From positions 1 to 17,721 of the forward strand of contig JAPKMW010000157.1 in assembly GCA_026645575.1 (NCBI GenBank): DNA of 17,721 nt. The letters are read 5' to 3'. Shown piece after piece: positions 7,590-16,343 of this stretch (positions are counted from its first letter, which is position 1; each line of letters begins with the position of its first letter). The stretch comes from Caldilineaceae bacterium (GTDB lineage Bacteria > Chloroflexota > Anaerolineae > Caldilineales > Caldilineaceae). A program made the translations under genes and the position numbers. The notes beneath the pieces are model-generated. The model saw nothing but the letters and a program-made list of their open reading frames with translations. It searched no databases and was not told where the DNA came from.

Positions 7590-9752
7590 ATGTGCAACTT
7601 TGTTGAACGATATAACCTACGCTTTGTGCTACTATTCGCCATCTTCCTGGCGGCCTGCACACCCACTCGCCCAGGGCGGCAGACTGAGACAACCACACCC
7701 CACCCACCTGCCAGCGCAACGACGGTTGAAATAGAGCCGCAGAATGTCGAGCCGCTTTTGGTGGACGAGGCCGTTACCCCCGCAGTCGTGCCTACGCCCA
7801 CCACGGAAACTACCGCTTCGCCGGCACTTTCGACCGCGCCCGAAACAATTTTGCTTTATTCTGTGCAAACCCTCAATTCGGCTGCGCCTACGCTGCCATC
7901 ATGGGGCTTACGCACCTGGCCGGAAAGAACAACACCCTTTCACGACCCCACCTTTGATAGCCTCTATGGCGACCTCGGCACAGGAGAAAACTATCCGGGC
8001 TATTTTATTGATTTTCACCCCCGCCCGTCACCAGATGGCCGGTATGTGCTGATTCCTGGCATAGGGGGCTTTAGTCCACCAGAGCGGCCAGGAACAGGGC
8101 TATGGCTGGCAGATTTGCAGGAAGCTACGGTGCGCCAACTCATGGCAACTGTACCAATTGCCGTTTGGAATCCAGCGAGCAATGCCATTGCCTACTTGGC
8201 GGGTGATACACTCTATGTACGCGGCCTAGCCGAAGAGGCAGTAGCCCAAGCCCTCTTTACCCATAATGAACTGGCTTTTCCCTTTCTCGCTTGGTCGCCC
8301 GACGGTCAGTGGCTAGCGGTAATCACCGTTCATCAGGGCGCAACCGATTCGAAAATGGGCTACCCAACCCTCACGCAAACGCTTTGGCTGGTGTCCACTG
8401 CCAATGGCGACGCCCGTGAATTGGCGACACTGCCGTTTATGGCAATACAACATTCCAATCGCGAATTGACATGGCTATCAAACAGTCAGGCTTTGATTCT
8501 GCAAAATCAGATCATCGGTTTGGACGGCAGCCAGGTGACGATTAACCCGGTCATCTCTGTCAGTGGGGTGCAACCACACCCCAATCAAGTCCAGATTATC
8601 AGCAATCTGCCGCAAGGTCTCCAGGTGTTGAATACTGATGGCAGCATGGTAGCCACCATCAGCGACACGCCCGTCAGCGCCTGGGCCGTGACGGCTGATG
8701 GGCGGCGACTCGCGTACGCACTTGGTCGCTCCACGACAACGCCAGCGGCGATTGGCATTTTCGACCTCGTGGAGCTACAGCCGGTCACAGTTACCCCTTT
8801 AGTCGATGAAATTGATCAAATTGGTATCTTACGCTGGAATGCCGTCGGCAACCTGCTCTTCTTTGATGACGGGGGGTACAACAGCCCCATCTGGTCCTTA
8901 CCGATACCATCCCCAGATGAGGCGACCCTTGCCGAGCCGGCGGTGGTGATTGCGGATGGCTTGCTACTGGAAGTATTGGCTAAACCAGGCATCGACCAAC
9001 CAGTGCCTGCCAATGCCGAGGCGCTGGCAGGGCGGGAGGTACAACAGTGGTCATCCGCTTCACCCGATGGCGCCTGGGTGGCGGAAGGGCTGGCGGCCTT
9101 CGCCAAGGGGAACGACAATATCTACTACACCGAACTGCGGGTCAAAAAAGCTGATGGTTCAGTCGAGTGGATGCCAGTGGCCGGGTGGAGCCGCTTTGGT
9201 CTCGGCTACACCACGCCTCAGCCCTTGCGCTGGTCGCCGGATGGTCGCTATCTCTATTTCACCAATGCACCTGTCCCGGACGGTTGCGGGCTGTTTGTGA
9301 ACGCGTCCGATTTACAGCGCCTCAATCTAGCCGATGGCACGATTAGAGAAGTGTTGCCCTTCGGCATGACGTGGGTGCTTGCCATTGCGCCGAATGCCGA
9401 AAAAGTGGTGTATAGTCAGGCGGGTGAGCTCTACCTCCTGGACTTAGCCACCAGCAACTATGCGTCGATCAAAGTAGAGGGGCTGGAAACAGATGCGCAG
9501 TGGGGCAACTTCGTCTGGTCGCCCGATAGTCAACAGGTGGCTTTTAGCATTGCCTATCACCCTTGTATGTTGCCGGAGTGGAGCCATTCCCTACTCCTGC
9601 TCGACACTCAGACGTTAACAATCACGACCGTGTTAGCAAAAGACCCACGCCGTTTGACCATTGCTGAGTGGGTGGATGCCGATCACCTTGCTCTCAGCGA
9701 CTATGATGGCAAGACGTGGTTACTCGATCTGACAACTGGAGCCAGTAAGTAA
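7590..9752 (+). CDS. TolB-like beta-propeller lipoprotein (first of pair)
   Basis: The 720-residue protein is assigned to the ATG at 7590; an in-frame TTG at 7569 is possible, and neither has an ideal ribosome site (AAAGG at 7572-7576 is 13 nt from the ATG). A hydrophobic helix ends in the lipobox LAAC with Cys23. A Thr/Pro/Ala linker runs to about residue 85. The rest is built of PD40/WD40-like propeller strands: SPDGRYVLIP, WSPDGQWLAVI, TADGRRLAYA, SPDGAWVAEG, WSPDGRYLYF and WSPDSQQVAFS, spaced about 40-100 residues apart. This repeat type occurs in TolB and in peptidase propellers, but no peptidase or C-terminal domain is present. It is probably a surface-tethered protein-binding scaffold. 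It lies 55 bases upstream of a second propeller lipoprotein with similar architecture. Confidence 0.82.
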   Translation: MCNFVERYNLRFVLLFAIFLAACTPTRPGRQTETTTPHPPASATTVEIEPQNVEPLLVDEAVTPAVVPTPTTETTASPALSTAPETILLYSVQTLNSAAPTLPSWGLRTWPERTTPFHDPTFDSLYGDLGTGENYPGYFIDFHPRPSPDGRYVLIPGIGGFSPPERPGTGLWLADLQEATVRQLMATVPIAVWNPASNAIAYLAGDTLYVRGLAEEAVAQALFTHNELAFPFLAWSPDGQWLAVITVHQGATDSKMGYPTLTQTLWLVSTANGDARELATLPFMAIQHSNRELTWLSNSQALILQNQIIGLDGSQVTINPVISVSGVQPHPNQVQIISNLPQGLQVLNTDGSMVATISDTPVSAWAVTADGRRLAYALGRSTTTPAAIGIFDLVELQPVTVTPLVDEIDQIGILRWNAVGNLLFFDDGGYNSPIWSLPIPSPDEATLAEPAVVIADGLLLEVLAKPGIDQPVPANAEALAGREVQQWSSASPDGAWVAEGLAAFAKGNDNIYYTELRVKKADGSVEWMPVAGWSRFGLGYTTPQPLRWSPDGRYLYFTNAPVPDGCGLFVNASDLQRLNLADGTIREVLPFGMTWVLAIAPNAEKVVYSQAGELYLLDLATSNYASIKVEGLETDAQWGNFVWSPDSQQVAFSIAYHPCMLPEWSHSLLLLDTQTLTITTVLAKDPRRLTIAEWVDADHLALSDYDGKTWLLDLTTGASK

Positions 9753-9790
9753 ATGGCATCTGTCGGGGCCAGGCGGCAACTCTTTGAAGT

Positions 9791-9814
9791 AGGAAAGTGA
9801 TGAAAAAATGGTAG
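9791..9814 (+). promoter_or_regulatory. Ribosome site plus four-codon ORF overlapping the next start
   Basis: AGGA (9791-9794) lies an ideal 5 nt before an ATG at 9800, but that ATG opens only ATGAAAAAATGGTAG (Met-Lys-Lys-Trp-stop). The long gene's ATG at 9808 is inside this mini-ORF in another frame, 13 nt from AGGA, and has no alternative upstream start before an in-frame stop at 9790-9792. The A6 run (9803-9808) lies at the junction. One extra A would fuse Met-Lys-Lys to the lipoprotein signal peptide. Translational coupling, slippage or a simple indel are all possible. Confidence 0.55.
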
Positions 9815-12339
9815 TTTTAGGGCGCGTTACCTTTATTGTGCTGCTGGCGGGTTGGCTGGTCGGCTGTATTCGACCAGAGCAGTCTGAATCGCTCACCCCG
9901 CCGGTAGCCAACACGGCGCATTGCACCCCCACAAATCTGCGCCAATGTTTGCCTGCCCCAGATGGGCAATGGACAGCCGAGATCAATGGTGACAAGGGGA
10001 CGTTGTTGTATAACACCACAACAGGCGCTGTACAGGAACTTTTTCCGCTGGGTAACAGCAGCACCGCCGTCAGTTGGTCGCCGGACAGCCGCCATTTGGT
10101 CATAGTCCGTAATAACTGGCAGCTTGATACGGCTGGCACGGTGCGGGTCGATGGCCTACCCCAGCTTTGGTCAGTAACCATTGATGCTGGACAGGTTTCA
10201 TCACCAACGGTCGCTTTCGATACGGCACAAACCTTACCTAACCTACGCGATATGGGGCCAGGCGAAATTAGGCTAGGTGACTGGTCGTCGGATGGTCGCC
10301 ATCTGCTCTTTTGGGTGGGGCCAGTGGGCGCATCCATCCAAGCGGATGGCTTGCCTTTCCTAACGCTGGACACGACCACCAAACAGGCGACCTTACTGGC
10401 TGATACTGCCCTGCTGAACCCGCGCTATCATAGTTGGTCGCCCGATGGCTCGGTGCTGGCCTACACTGCCGGTGGCTACCGGTCGGCCCAGGTCAACAAG
10501 TGGCTGAACCTTTGGGATAGCAAGGCGGGTCAGATCACCACCGTCGTCAGTATGACTGAGCAGATCCCCGGCATTGTCCTCTGGTCGCCGCGGGGGGATC
10601 GGATCGCCTATGCGGCGGTGCCGGCGGCTGCGACCAGCGCTGAGTTGGCCGACTGGGGCAGCTTTGACAATCCGGCGATTGCCGGTCGGCGCATCTATTT
10701 GCTAAATCCGGTCACAGGGGAGGCGCAACGACTTAATGATGCGGACGCCTTGCAAGATGTGCCCACCTGGAGTGAAGATGGCGCCACCCTCTACTATGTC
10801 CAACGCGACGGCGCAGAGGTCGTGCTGATGGCCGCCGATCCGGCCACCGGACAGGCGACAACTATTGAAGCCTCCCGCCAACCATTGCCGGATTATGTTG
10901 GTTATTATGGGCAGGGTGAATGGGATCAAATCCTCAAGCACATACCACCAATACCACCGGTAAGGGTAAATGTAGCAGCGCCGCCGGTCATCATCCCGGC
11001 TACGGACAATCAACTACCGACCCTTTCCCAAGATTTGATCTTTGTCAATCAGGACGGTGTACAGTACTGGAATCATACGACCAATCAAATCAACACGATC
11101 ATTGCACCTACACTTGGTGAAGCGCCAAGCATAGTGCAGATCGTAGAGCGACAAGCGGGACCAGGTCTGCCCATTGGTACAATCACGGCGCTGTCAGCTA
11201 CTAATGCTGGGCAAAAAATAGCCTTTGTTCGTTACACTGGCGTTGTTGACGGACAGGAGCAGTACAGAATCGATTTGTACGATCGCGCCACCGCACAGAC
11301 AATCATTGTCGTCCCGCTGGTAACGCGACTCTTTGATATGGCCCTATCAGTCAATGGCGAATGGGTGGCCTACCTGGTGCAAGCGACAGAACAGACAGCA
11401 CACAAAGCAAGTGGTTTAGCTGCGCCCATTCCCGCACCCCATTTAGGGGATGGGCCGCCATCGGCTACGGTATGGGTGGTTCGCACCAATGGGTTGGCGC
11501 AATCTAACCAGGTCGGGTTATGCGGTGCGCCTGTGTCATCCGATGTTACGGTACAGTGTATGCGCAGGTTGCTTTGGTCAGCCAATGACCAGTTGGCGTG
11601 GGCTGATTCTGCCGGGCTTTGGATGGCTGCAACGGACGCAAATTCGGCTACGTTACTTGCCCCCAATACCATTGTACCGCCAACGTCTATCAAGGCTTAT
11701 ACACCGTGGGCATGGTCGCCAAGTGGCCGCTACTTGTTTACCTGGATTAATCACTATGAAGGTGGTAGTCAAGCAGTCGTCGACAGCAGAAGCAATCATG
11801 TAGCCGAGGTAGCAAACTCTTTTGAGTATGTCAATCCAGGGTTGCGCCTGACCTGGCTCCCCAACGACCGGGTCGCCCTGGTTCGGCCAGGTTCACTGTA
11901 TGACAAAGTTATGCCAACTCTTGAATTTTGGTCACTGCGGGATGATACCGATTTGCACTTACGTCTCGATCTTTCCGTGACCATCCCTGTTACGATCGAA
12001 AGCATTCCAACTGCGCCGTTTGCATTCTCTAATGGGAGTATCGGCTTTGCCGTATTGAACAGCCACCAGGAGAGTCATCAGGAACGCGGGTTGTTCGTTT
12101 GGGATCAGGAACAGATCCGGCGTGTGAACACACTACCATTGTCGGCTGAGAATCCCGCCATGCCAGGTTTAGCCAGACTCTCTGGCGAGCTGTACTGGTC
12201 ATCTGATGGTACAGGAGCAATTTTGCAAGACTTTGACTTTGGGTATTTGCTCTACGTCCCAACCGATGGTACGTCGCTGTATGATCTACGCCCGCTTATG
12301 GGTGATTCCGTTTGGGGAATTACATGGCTACCGCAATAG
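9808..12339 (+). CDS. Large TolB-like beta-propeller lipoprotein (second of pair)
   Basis: The 843-residue protein has a short hydrophobic leader and a clear lipobox LVGC (Cys20). Unusually, the n-region has a single Arg. PD40-type propeller strands are numerous: WSPDSRHLVIV, WSSDGRHLLFW, WSPDGSVLAYT, WSPRGDRIAYA, WSEDGATLYYV in the first half, then WSANDQLAWA, WSPSGRYLFTW, WLPNDRVALV and WSSDGTGAIL in the second. A Pro-rich hinge at about residues 377-400 (IPPIPPVRVNVAAPP) separates them, so two propellers in tandem are likely. No catalytic motif was seen. Export and lipid anchoring place it on the outer face of the cell membrane. It probably forms an operon with the preceding propeller gene (55-base gap) and may have arisen from the same ancestor. 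Function is unknown. Confidence 0.82.
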   Translation: MVVLGRVTFIVLLAGWLVGCIRPEQSESLTPPVANTAHCTPTNLRQCLPAPDGQWTAEINGDKGTLLYNTTTGAVQELFPLGNSSTAVSWSPDSRHLVIVRNNWQLDTAGTVRVDGLPQLWSVTIDAGQVSSPTVAFDTAQTLPNLRDMGPGEIRLGDWSSDGRHLLFWVGPVGASIQADGLPFLTLDTTTKQATLLADTALLNPRYHSWSPDGSVLAYTAGGYRSAQVNKWLNLWDSKAGQITTVVSMTEQIPGIVLWSPRGDRIAYAAVPAAATSAELADWGSFDNPAIAGRRIYLLNPVTGEAQRLNDADALQDVPTWSEDGATLYYVQRDGAEVVLMAADPATGQATTIEASRQPLPDYVGYYGQGEWDQILKHIPPIPPVRVNVAAPPVIIPATDNQLPTLSQDLIFVNQDGVQYWNHTTNQINTIIAPTLGEAPSIVQIVERQAGPGLPIGTITALSATNAGQKIAFVRYTGVVDGQEQYRIDLYDRATAQTIIVVPLVTRLFDMALSVNGEWVAYLVQATEQTAHKASGLAAPIPAPHLGDGPPSATVWVVRTNGLAQSNQVGLCGAPVSSDVTVQCMRRLLWSANDQLAWADSAGLWMAATDANSATLLAPNTIVPPTSIKAYTPWAWSPSGRYLFTWINHYEGGSQAVVDSRSNHVAEVANSFEYVNPGLRLTWLPNDRVALVRPGSLYDKVMPTLEFWSLRDDTDLHLRLDLSVTIPVTIESIPTAPFAFSNGSIGFAVLNSHQESHQERGLFVWDQEQIRRVNTLPLSAENPAMPGLARLSGELYWSSDGTGAILQDFDFGYLLYVPTDGTSLYDLRPLMGDSVWGITWLPQ

Positions 12340-12417
12340 GCAAGCAAGCCATCTGCTAATCGTGTTAGTCTAGCGTTGTCAACTATGGGACTTTCTCGCT
12401 CCTTACAGTTGTAACAC

Positions 12418-12717
12418 TTATCCTGTTAGGCGCTTAAAATAGAAGTAGACAAAGGGAGCATCGGTCGTAACCCCGGTCAGCTCCCAGCCGTCCTGCCCCA
12501 GCGTATTCAACTCATCCGCCGTCGGCGCTGTCTCTTTGCCCAGATTGCGGACGAGCTGCATGTACTCCCACGTCACACTCTTCTTCACAAAAATCATCGG
12601 GGAAGCTACGGCCGGCGCTTCCGGCAGTGGCGGTCTGGGCGGCAGCAGGGGGGTAATCTCGGCCAGGAACCCTGGGTCATTGACGCATGTCGATGAATGA
12701 ATTAGATTGGCAAGCAT
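12418..12717 (-). CDS. DUF4177-like small protein
   Basis: The 99-residue protein starts at an ATG whose upstream - strand sequence is AAAGGAGATGAGTCA, a strong ribosome site with 8-nt spacing; a longer frame to 12750 lacks one. The first 40 residues are Pro-rich (ITPLLPPRPPLPEAP). The C-terminal half, WEYMQLVRNLG...ELNTLGQDGWELTGV......FYFKR, matches the DUF4177 pattern: a YKV-type strand, 'LN..G..GWELV' and a final FKR strand. Members are small proteins of unknown role. It lies 43 bases downstream of the SRPBCC gene and is probably the last gene of the ArsR operon. It converges with the propeller gene that ends at 12339; no terminator hairpin was evident in the 78-base gap. Confidence 0.72.
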   Translation of the reverse strand: MLANLIHSSTCVNDPGFLAEITPLLPPRPPLPEAPAVASPMIFVKKSVTWEYMQLVRNLGKETAPTADELNTLGQDGWELTGVTTDAPFVYFYFKRLTG

Positions 12718-12760
12718 TGACTCATCTCCTTTGCAATTCATTGCACACAAGCCTGTTCGA

Positions 12761-13375
12761 TTACAGGGCCAAACGCTCTTCGTCTGCTGGCGCAGCCAGT
12801 AGCACTTGCCGTGCTAGCGTCTGGAGCCGACCATGCCAACGGGTTTCCTGTTGCGCCAACCATTGGTTGTCAACCGCCCGGTTAGCCCAGCCATTGACCA
12901 GGGTCGGCGCGGTGTTACTTGCCACACCCAGCGGCAGAAAATTTTGTGGTTGCTGTAAGTTTCCAATCCCCTGTGCGCCAACCATCGGCGCCTGCGTTGC
13001 ACCCATCTGCCCGCGAACGGCGTCAACGGCCACATGGTTAAAGGCTTCCTGCACGAGCGTCACCAGGGTGAGACCATCCTTTTCGGTCAACGTAATGGCA
13101 ATGGTCGTCCACGCCGGCCCACCCGCCACGCCATCCTCATTTTGCAAAAATAGGGCAAGTTGGTGTGGCGGGTCGTAGGTGGTGATTTGGCCGCGCAAAA
13201 TACAGGGGCGTCCTTGCCAGTGAATGTGTTCTTCACAGCGCCCGCCCGGCTGCGCCTCTAATGTGATCGCCAGCCCCCACCACTGGCGTAGCCCTTCCTC
13301 CGTGCCGAGAAAACGCCAGACGGTAGTGGCGCTGGCGGCGATTGTGATCTGTTTCTGAATCAGCATCGGCATCAT
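12761..13375 (-). CDS. SRPBCC (AHSA1-like) domain protein
   Basis: The 204-residue protein has the hallmark N-terminus of the AHSA1/polyketide-cyclase-like START fold: IQKQITIAASATTVWRFLGTEEGLRQWWG, then a strand with GGRCEEHI..GRPCILRGQITTYDPPHQLALF, TIAITLTEKDGLTLVTLVQEAF, and a long C-terminal helix W..RLQTLARQVLL. Such proteins bind hydrophobic ligands; the ligand here is unknown. The domain is usually about 150 residues. The extra length is an insertion at about 113-178, rich in Gly, Ala, Gln and Asn, between the last strand and the C-terminal helix. The start codon overlaps the ArsR stop in an ATGA arrangement (13372-13375), indicating translational coupling. ArsR-SRPBCC pairs are common in bacteria, so this is likely the regulator's target gene. 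Confidence 0.88.
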   Translation of the reverse strand: MMPMLIQKQITIAASATTVWRFLGTEEGLRQWWGLAITLEAQPGGRCEEHIHWQGRPCILRGQITTYDPPHQLALFLQNEDGVAGGPAWTTIAITLTEKDGLTLVTLVQEAFNHVAVDAVRGQMGATQAPMVGAQGIGNLQQPQNFLPLGVASNTAPTLVNGWANRAVDNQWLAQQETRWHGRLQTLARQVLLAAPADEERLAL

Positions 13376-13710
13376 TGGTCCGCTCCTTCTTCACTTTCAG
13401 CGGCTTCGGCTAAGGTTTTCAAGGTAGCCAACCGGCTGTCCCACAGTGCTTCATAGTGGCGCAACCAATCGGCCACCTGTTGCAGCGCAACGGCATTAAG
13501 ATGATAGGATCGTTCCCGGCCATCCGGCACCGAGCGCACCAGTCCCGTTTCGCGCAGAATGCGCAAATGCTTGCTCACTGCCGGTTGGCTGATGGCCGGC
13601 AAGTGGGCGACAATGTCCCCAGCCCGCAATGGCCCTTCGGTGCGGAGGAGGTCAAGAATTTTGCGCCGATTGGCATCGACAATAGCGCGGTACGGTGTTG
13701 AATCTTCCAT
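13372..13710 (-). CDS. ArsR-family transcriptional regulator
   Basis: The 112-residue protein is a compact winged helix-turn-helix repressor: YRAIVDANRRKILDLLRTEGPLRAGDIVAHLPAISQPAVSKHLRILRETGLVRSVPDGRERSYHLN, with the recognition helix at SQPAVSKHLRILRE and the wing at GRERSYHL. The open frame extends to 13800, but the predicted promoter (-10 at 13756-13761) would place transcription start near 13749, so the ATG at 13710 is chosen. No ArsR metal-binding cysteine motif (such as CVC) is present, so it belongs to the metal-independent group usually paired with SRPBCC/AHSA1 genes. It overlaps the SRPBCC gene by four bases. Autoregulation is inferred from the palindrome immediately upstream. Confidence 0.9.
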   Translation of the reverse strand: MEDSTPYRAIVDANRRKILDLLRTEGPLRAGDIVAHLPAISQPAVSKHLRILRETGLVRSVPDGRERSYHLNAVALQQVADWLRHYEALWDSRLATLKTLAEAAESEEGADQ

Positions 13711-13717
13711 AAGTTGA

Positions 13718-13731
13718 GTTTTATATAAAAC
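13718..13731. promoter_or_regulatory. Palindromic operator candidate for ArsR
   Basis: GTTTTATATAAAAC is a perfect 14-bp palindrome ending 8 bases before the arsR start codon, just downstream of the predicted transcription start. Its position and symmetry fit a dimeric winged-helix repressor site. AT-rich palindromes can arise by chance, so this rests on position. Confidence 0.5.
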
Positions 13732-13755
13732 GTTCGACAAATATATAACCATTGG

Positions 13756-13784
13756 ATTATATATTATAATGCAGATTATACCAA
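13756..13784 (-). promoter_or_regulatory. Predicted sigma70-type promoter of the arsR operon
   Basis: Reading the - strand, a -35 element TTGGTA (13784-13779) is separated by 17 nt from a perfect -10 element TATAAT (13761-13756). This would start transcription near 13749. Two other TATAAT hexamers occur on the same strand at 13763-13768 and 13775-13780, so the exact site is ambiguous. Confidence 0.55.
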
Positions 13785-13869
13785 AACTGTTAGCCTTCAT
13801 CCAAATCTCGATGGGTCACGAGAAAAAGGAATTGTCTTGTTTTACGAATGGGATTTTGCTTGCTTCGCC

Positions 13870-13943
13870 TGTCCCAGAGGGACACACGAGTTTAGAAGAG
13901 GTTGTATTCCTTCTTCCCTAAACTCAGCCGTCCCTCCGGGACG
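13870..13943. repeat. 74-bp palindrome with palindromic ends
   Basis: The termini are themselves hairpins: TGTCCC-aga-GGGACA (13870-13884) and CGTCCC-tcc-GGGACG (13929-13943). They also pair with each other across the element. Internal arms GAGTTTAG (13888-13895) and CTAAACTC (13918-13925) extend the symmetry, with AAGAGG and CCTTCTT nearer the axis. It lies just downstream of the plsC stop on the - strand and upstream of the arsR promoter. No T run follows, so a dispersed repeat is preferred over a terminator, although it could also stabilise the plsC transcript end. Confidence 0.72.
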
Positions 13944-13951
13944 CATTCGAG

Positions 13952-14722
13952 TTAGCCAAATTTGAGTTGATCGAGGGTAGCCTGGAGTGCTTGACGGGTC
14001 TGTTCGGCAACTTGGGCAATGTTATCTTCTGGCTTGATATGGATGACCGGTAGCGGCACAAGGCGGGCCTTGACCGGCGCGCGGTGCATGACCAATTGCC
14101 AAGCCATGGCTGGTAGCGTGGCGTGGGATTCGTACCAAGTGACAATCTGAAGCGGCTCGTAGTAGAGGGCGCACGGTAAAATGGCAATGCCTTCTTGCTG
14201 GGCAATTTCAAAGGCGCCATAGCGGAAGGGCAGCAGGCTGTGACCGGGACCGATCGTGCCTTCGGGGAAAAGAACCAGCGGTGGGTAGGTGCGTTCGCGC
14301 AAGGCTTCAGCAATCTCGCCGCGGGAAGCAGCACGCGCTTCCTGGCTACGGCGGTTGACAAAGATCGTCTCCAAGGCCACGGCGATCTGGCCGATGACCG
14401 GCAATTTACGCACACCCTTGGTGCTGAGAAAGCGGGCCGGCGTCAAGTAGAGTACCATCAAAGTATCAATAAAGGCCGTATGATTGCAGAAAATCAGCCC
14501 TTGATGCTTGCGCACTACTTCCGGCGCCGGGCAATCATAATCAATCCCCGCCACGCGCATAAAAAGCCGCGCCATCATCGTGACCGGCCAGGTCGCCAAT
14601 CGCGCCCCGCCGACCCGAATGGGAATCAACCCCAGCAACAGGACAAAGAGCGCGCCAATTCCAATCACCAGCAACAAAAGGACGATGCGGATGGCGGCGC
14701 GAATGGATAAGAGGAGGAACAT
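13952..14722 (-). CDS. plsC: PlsC-family 1-acylglycerol-3-phosphate acyltransferase
   Basis: The 256-residue protein starts at the ATG at 14722; an upstream TTG in frame at 14743 lies at the edge of a palindrome. One long N-terminal hydrophobic helix (about residues 13-35) anchors it in the membrane. The acyltransferase motifs are in order: NHTAFID (catalytic His81 and Asp86), FVNRR (121-125) and FPEGT (152-156), then an LPCALYYEP strand. This is the LPLAT family that transfers acyl groups to lysophosphatidate to make phosphatidate in membrane lipid synthesis. Exact acceptor specificity cannot be read from sequence. It is the third gene of a - strand cluster, 85 bases downstream of the aldolase, with a palindrome in that gap; no strong ribosome site was seen. 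Confidence 0.88.
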   Translation of the reverse strand: MFLLLSIRAAIRIVLLLLVIGIGALFVLLLGLIPIRVGGARLATWPVTMMARLFMRVAGIDYDCPAPEVVRKHQGLIFCNHTAFIDTLMVLYLTPARFLSTKGVRKLPVIGQIAVALETIFVNRRSQEARAASRGEIAEALRERTYPPLVLFPEGTIGPGHSLLPFRYGAFEIAQQEGIAILPCALYYEPLQIVTWYESHATLPAMAWQLVMHRAPVKARLVPLPVIHIKPEDNIAQVAEQTRQALQATLDQLKFG

Positions 14723-14743
14723 AGTGTAATTCCAAGAGAACAA

Positions 14744-14794
14744 GATATTGGGTATTAGATATTCAAAAATATCTAGTATCTAATACCCAATATC
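14744..14794. repeat. 51-bp AT-rich palindrome between aldolase and plsC
   Basis: Arms GATATTGGGTATTAGAT (14744-14760) and ATCTAATACCCAATATC (14778-14794) are a perfect 17-bp inverted repeat. An alternative inner pairing, AGATATT (14757-14763) with AATATCT (14768-14774), is possible. It lies 14 bases after the aldolase stop on the - strand. It could attenuate transcription into plsC or be a dispersed repeat; no long T tract is present. Confidence 0.75.
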
Positions 14795-14807
14795 CTAGCG
14801 TTTGCAA

Positions 14808-16220
<1,413 letters not shown>

Positions 16221-16248
16221 GGTAACTTTCCTTTCAATATTTAACAGC

Positions 16249-16338
16249 AGTCCAGAGTCCGTAGTCCAAAGTCCAGAGTCAGTACGCCAGACTATGCGGC
16301 TATAGACTGCGGACTTTGGACTACGGACTTTGGACTAC
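16249..16338. repeat. Long hairpin of agtcc-type repeats between pfk and aldolase
   Basis: Arms 16249-16280 and 16305-16336 form a 32-bp inverted repeat with three mismatches around a 24-nt loop. The right arm contains a perfect tandem duplication of GGACTTTGGACTAC (16311-16324 and 16325-16338), and the left arm a degenerate counterpart. It occupies most of the 123-base gap between the phosphofructokinase stop and the aldolase start. It is likely a dispersed palindromic repeat, and in the shared transcript would form a strong hairpin that may stabilise or attenuate the message. Confidence 0.8.
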
Positions 16339-16343
16339 GCGAC

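Noticed and set aside
9720..10382. 220-codon - strand frame at the junction of the two propeller genes
   Set aside because: It overlaps the end of one real gene and the signal peptide of the next, and shows no domain.
12340..12417. Terminator between the convergent genes
   Set aside because: No stem-loop with a T tract could be found on either strand in this 78-base gap.
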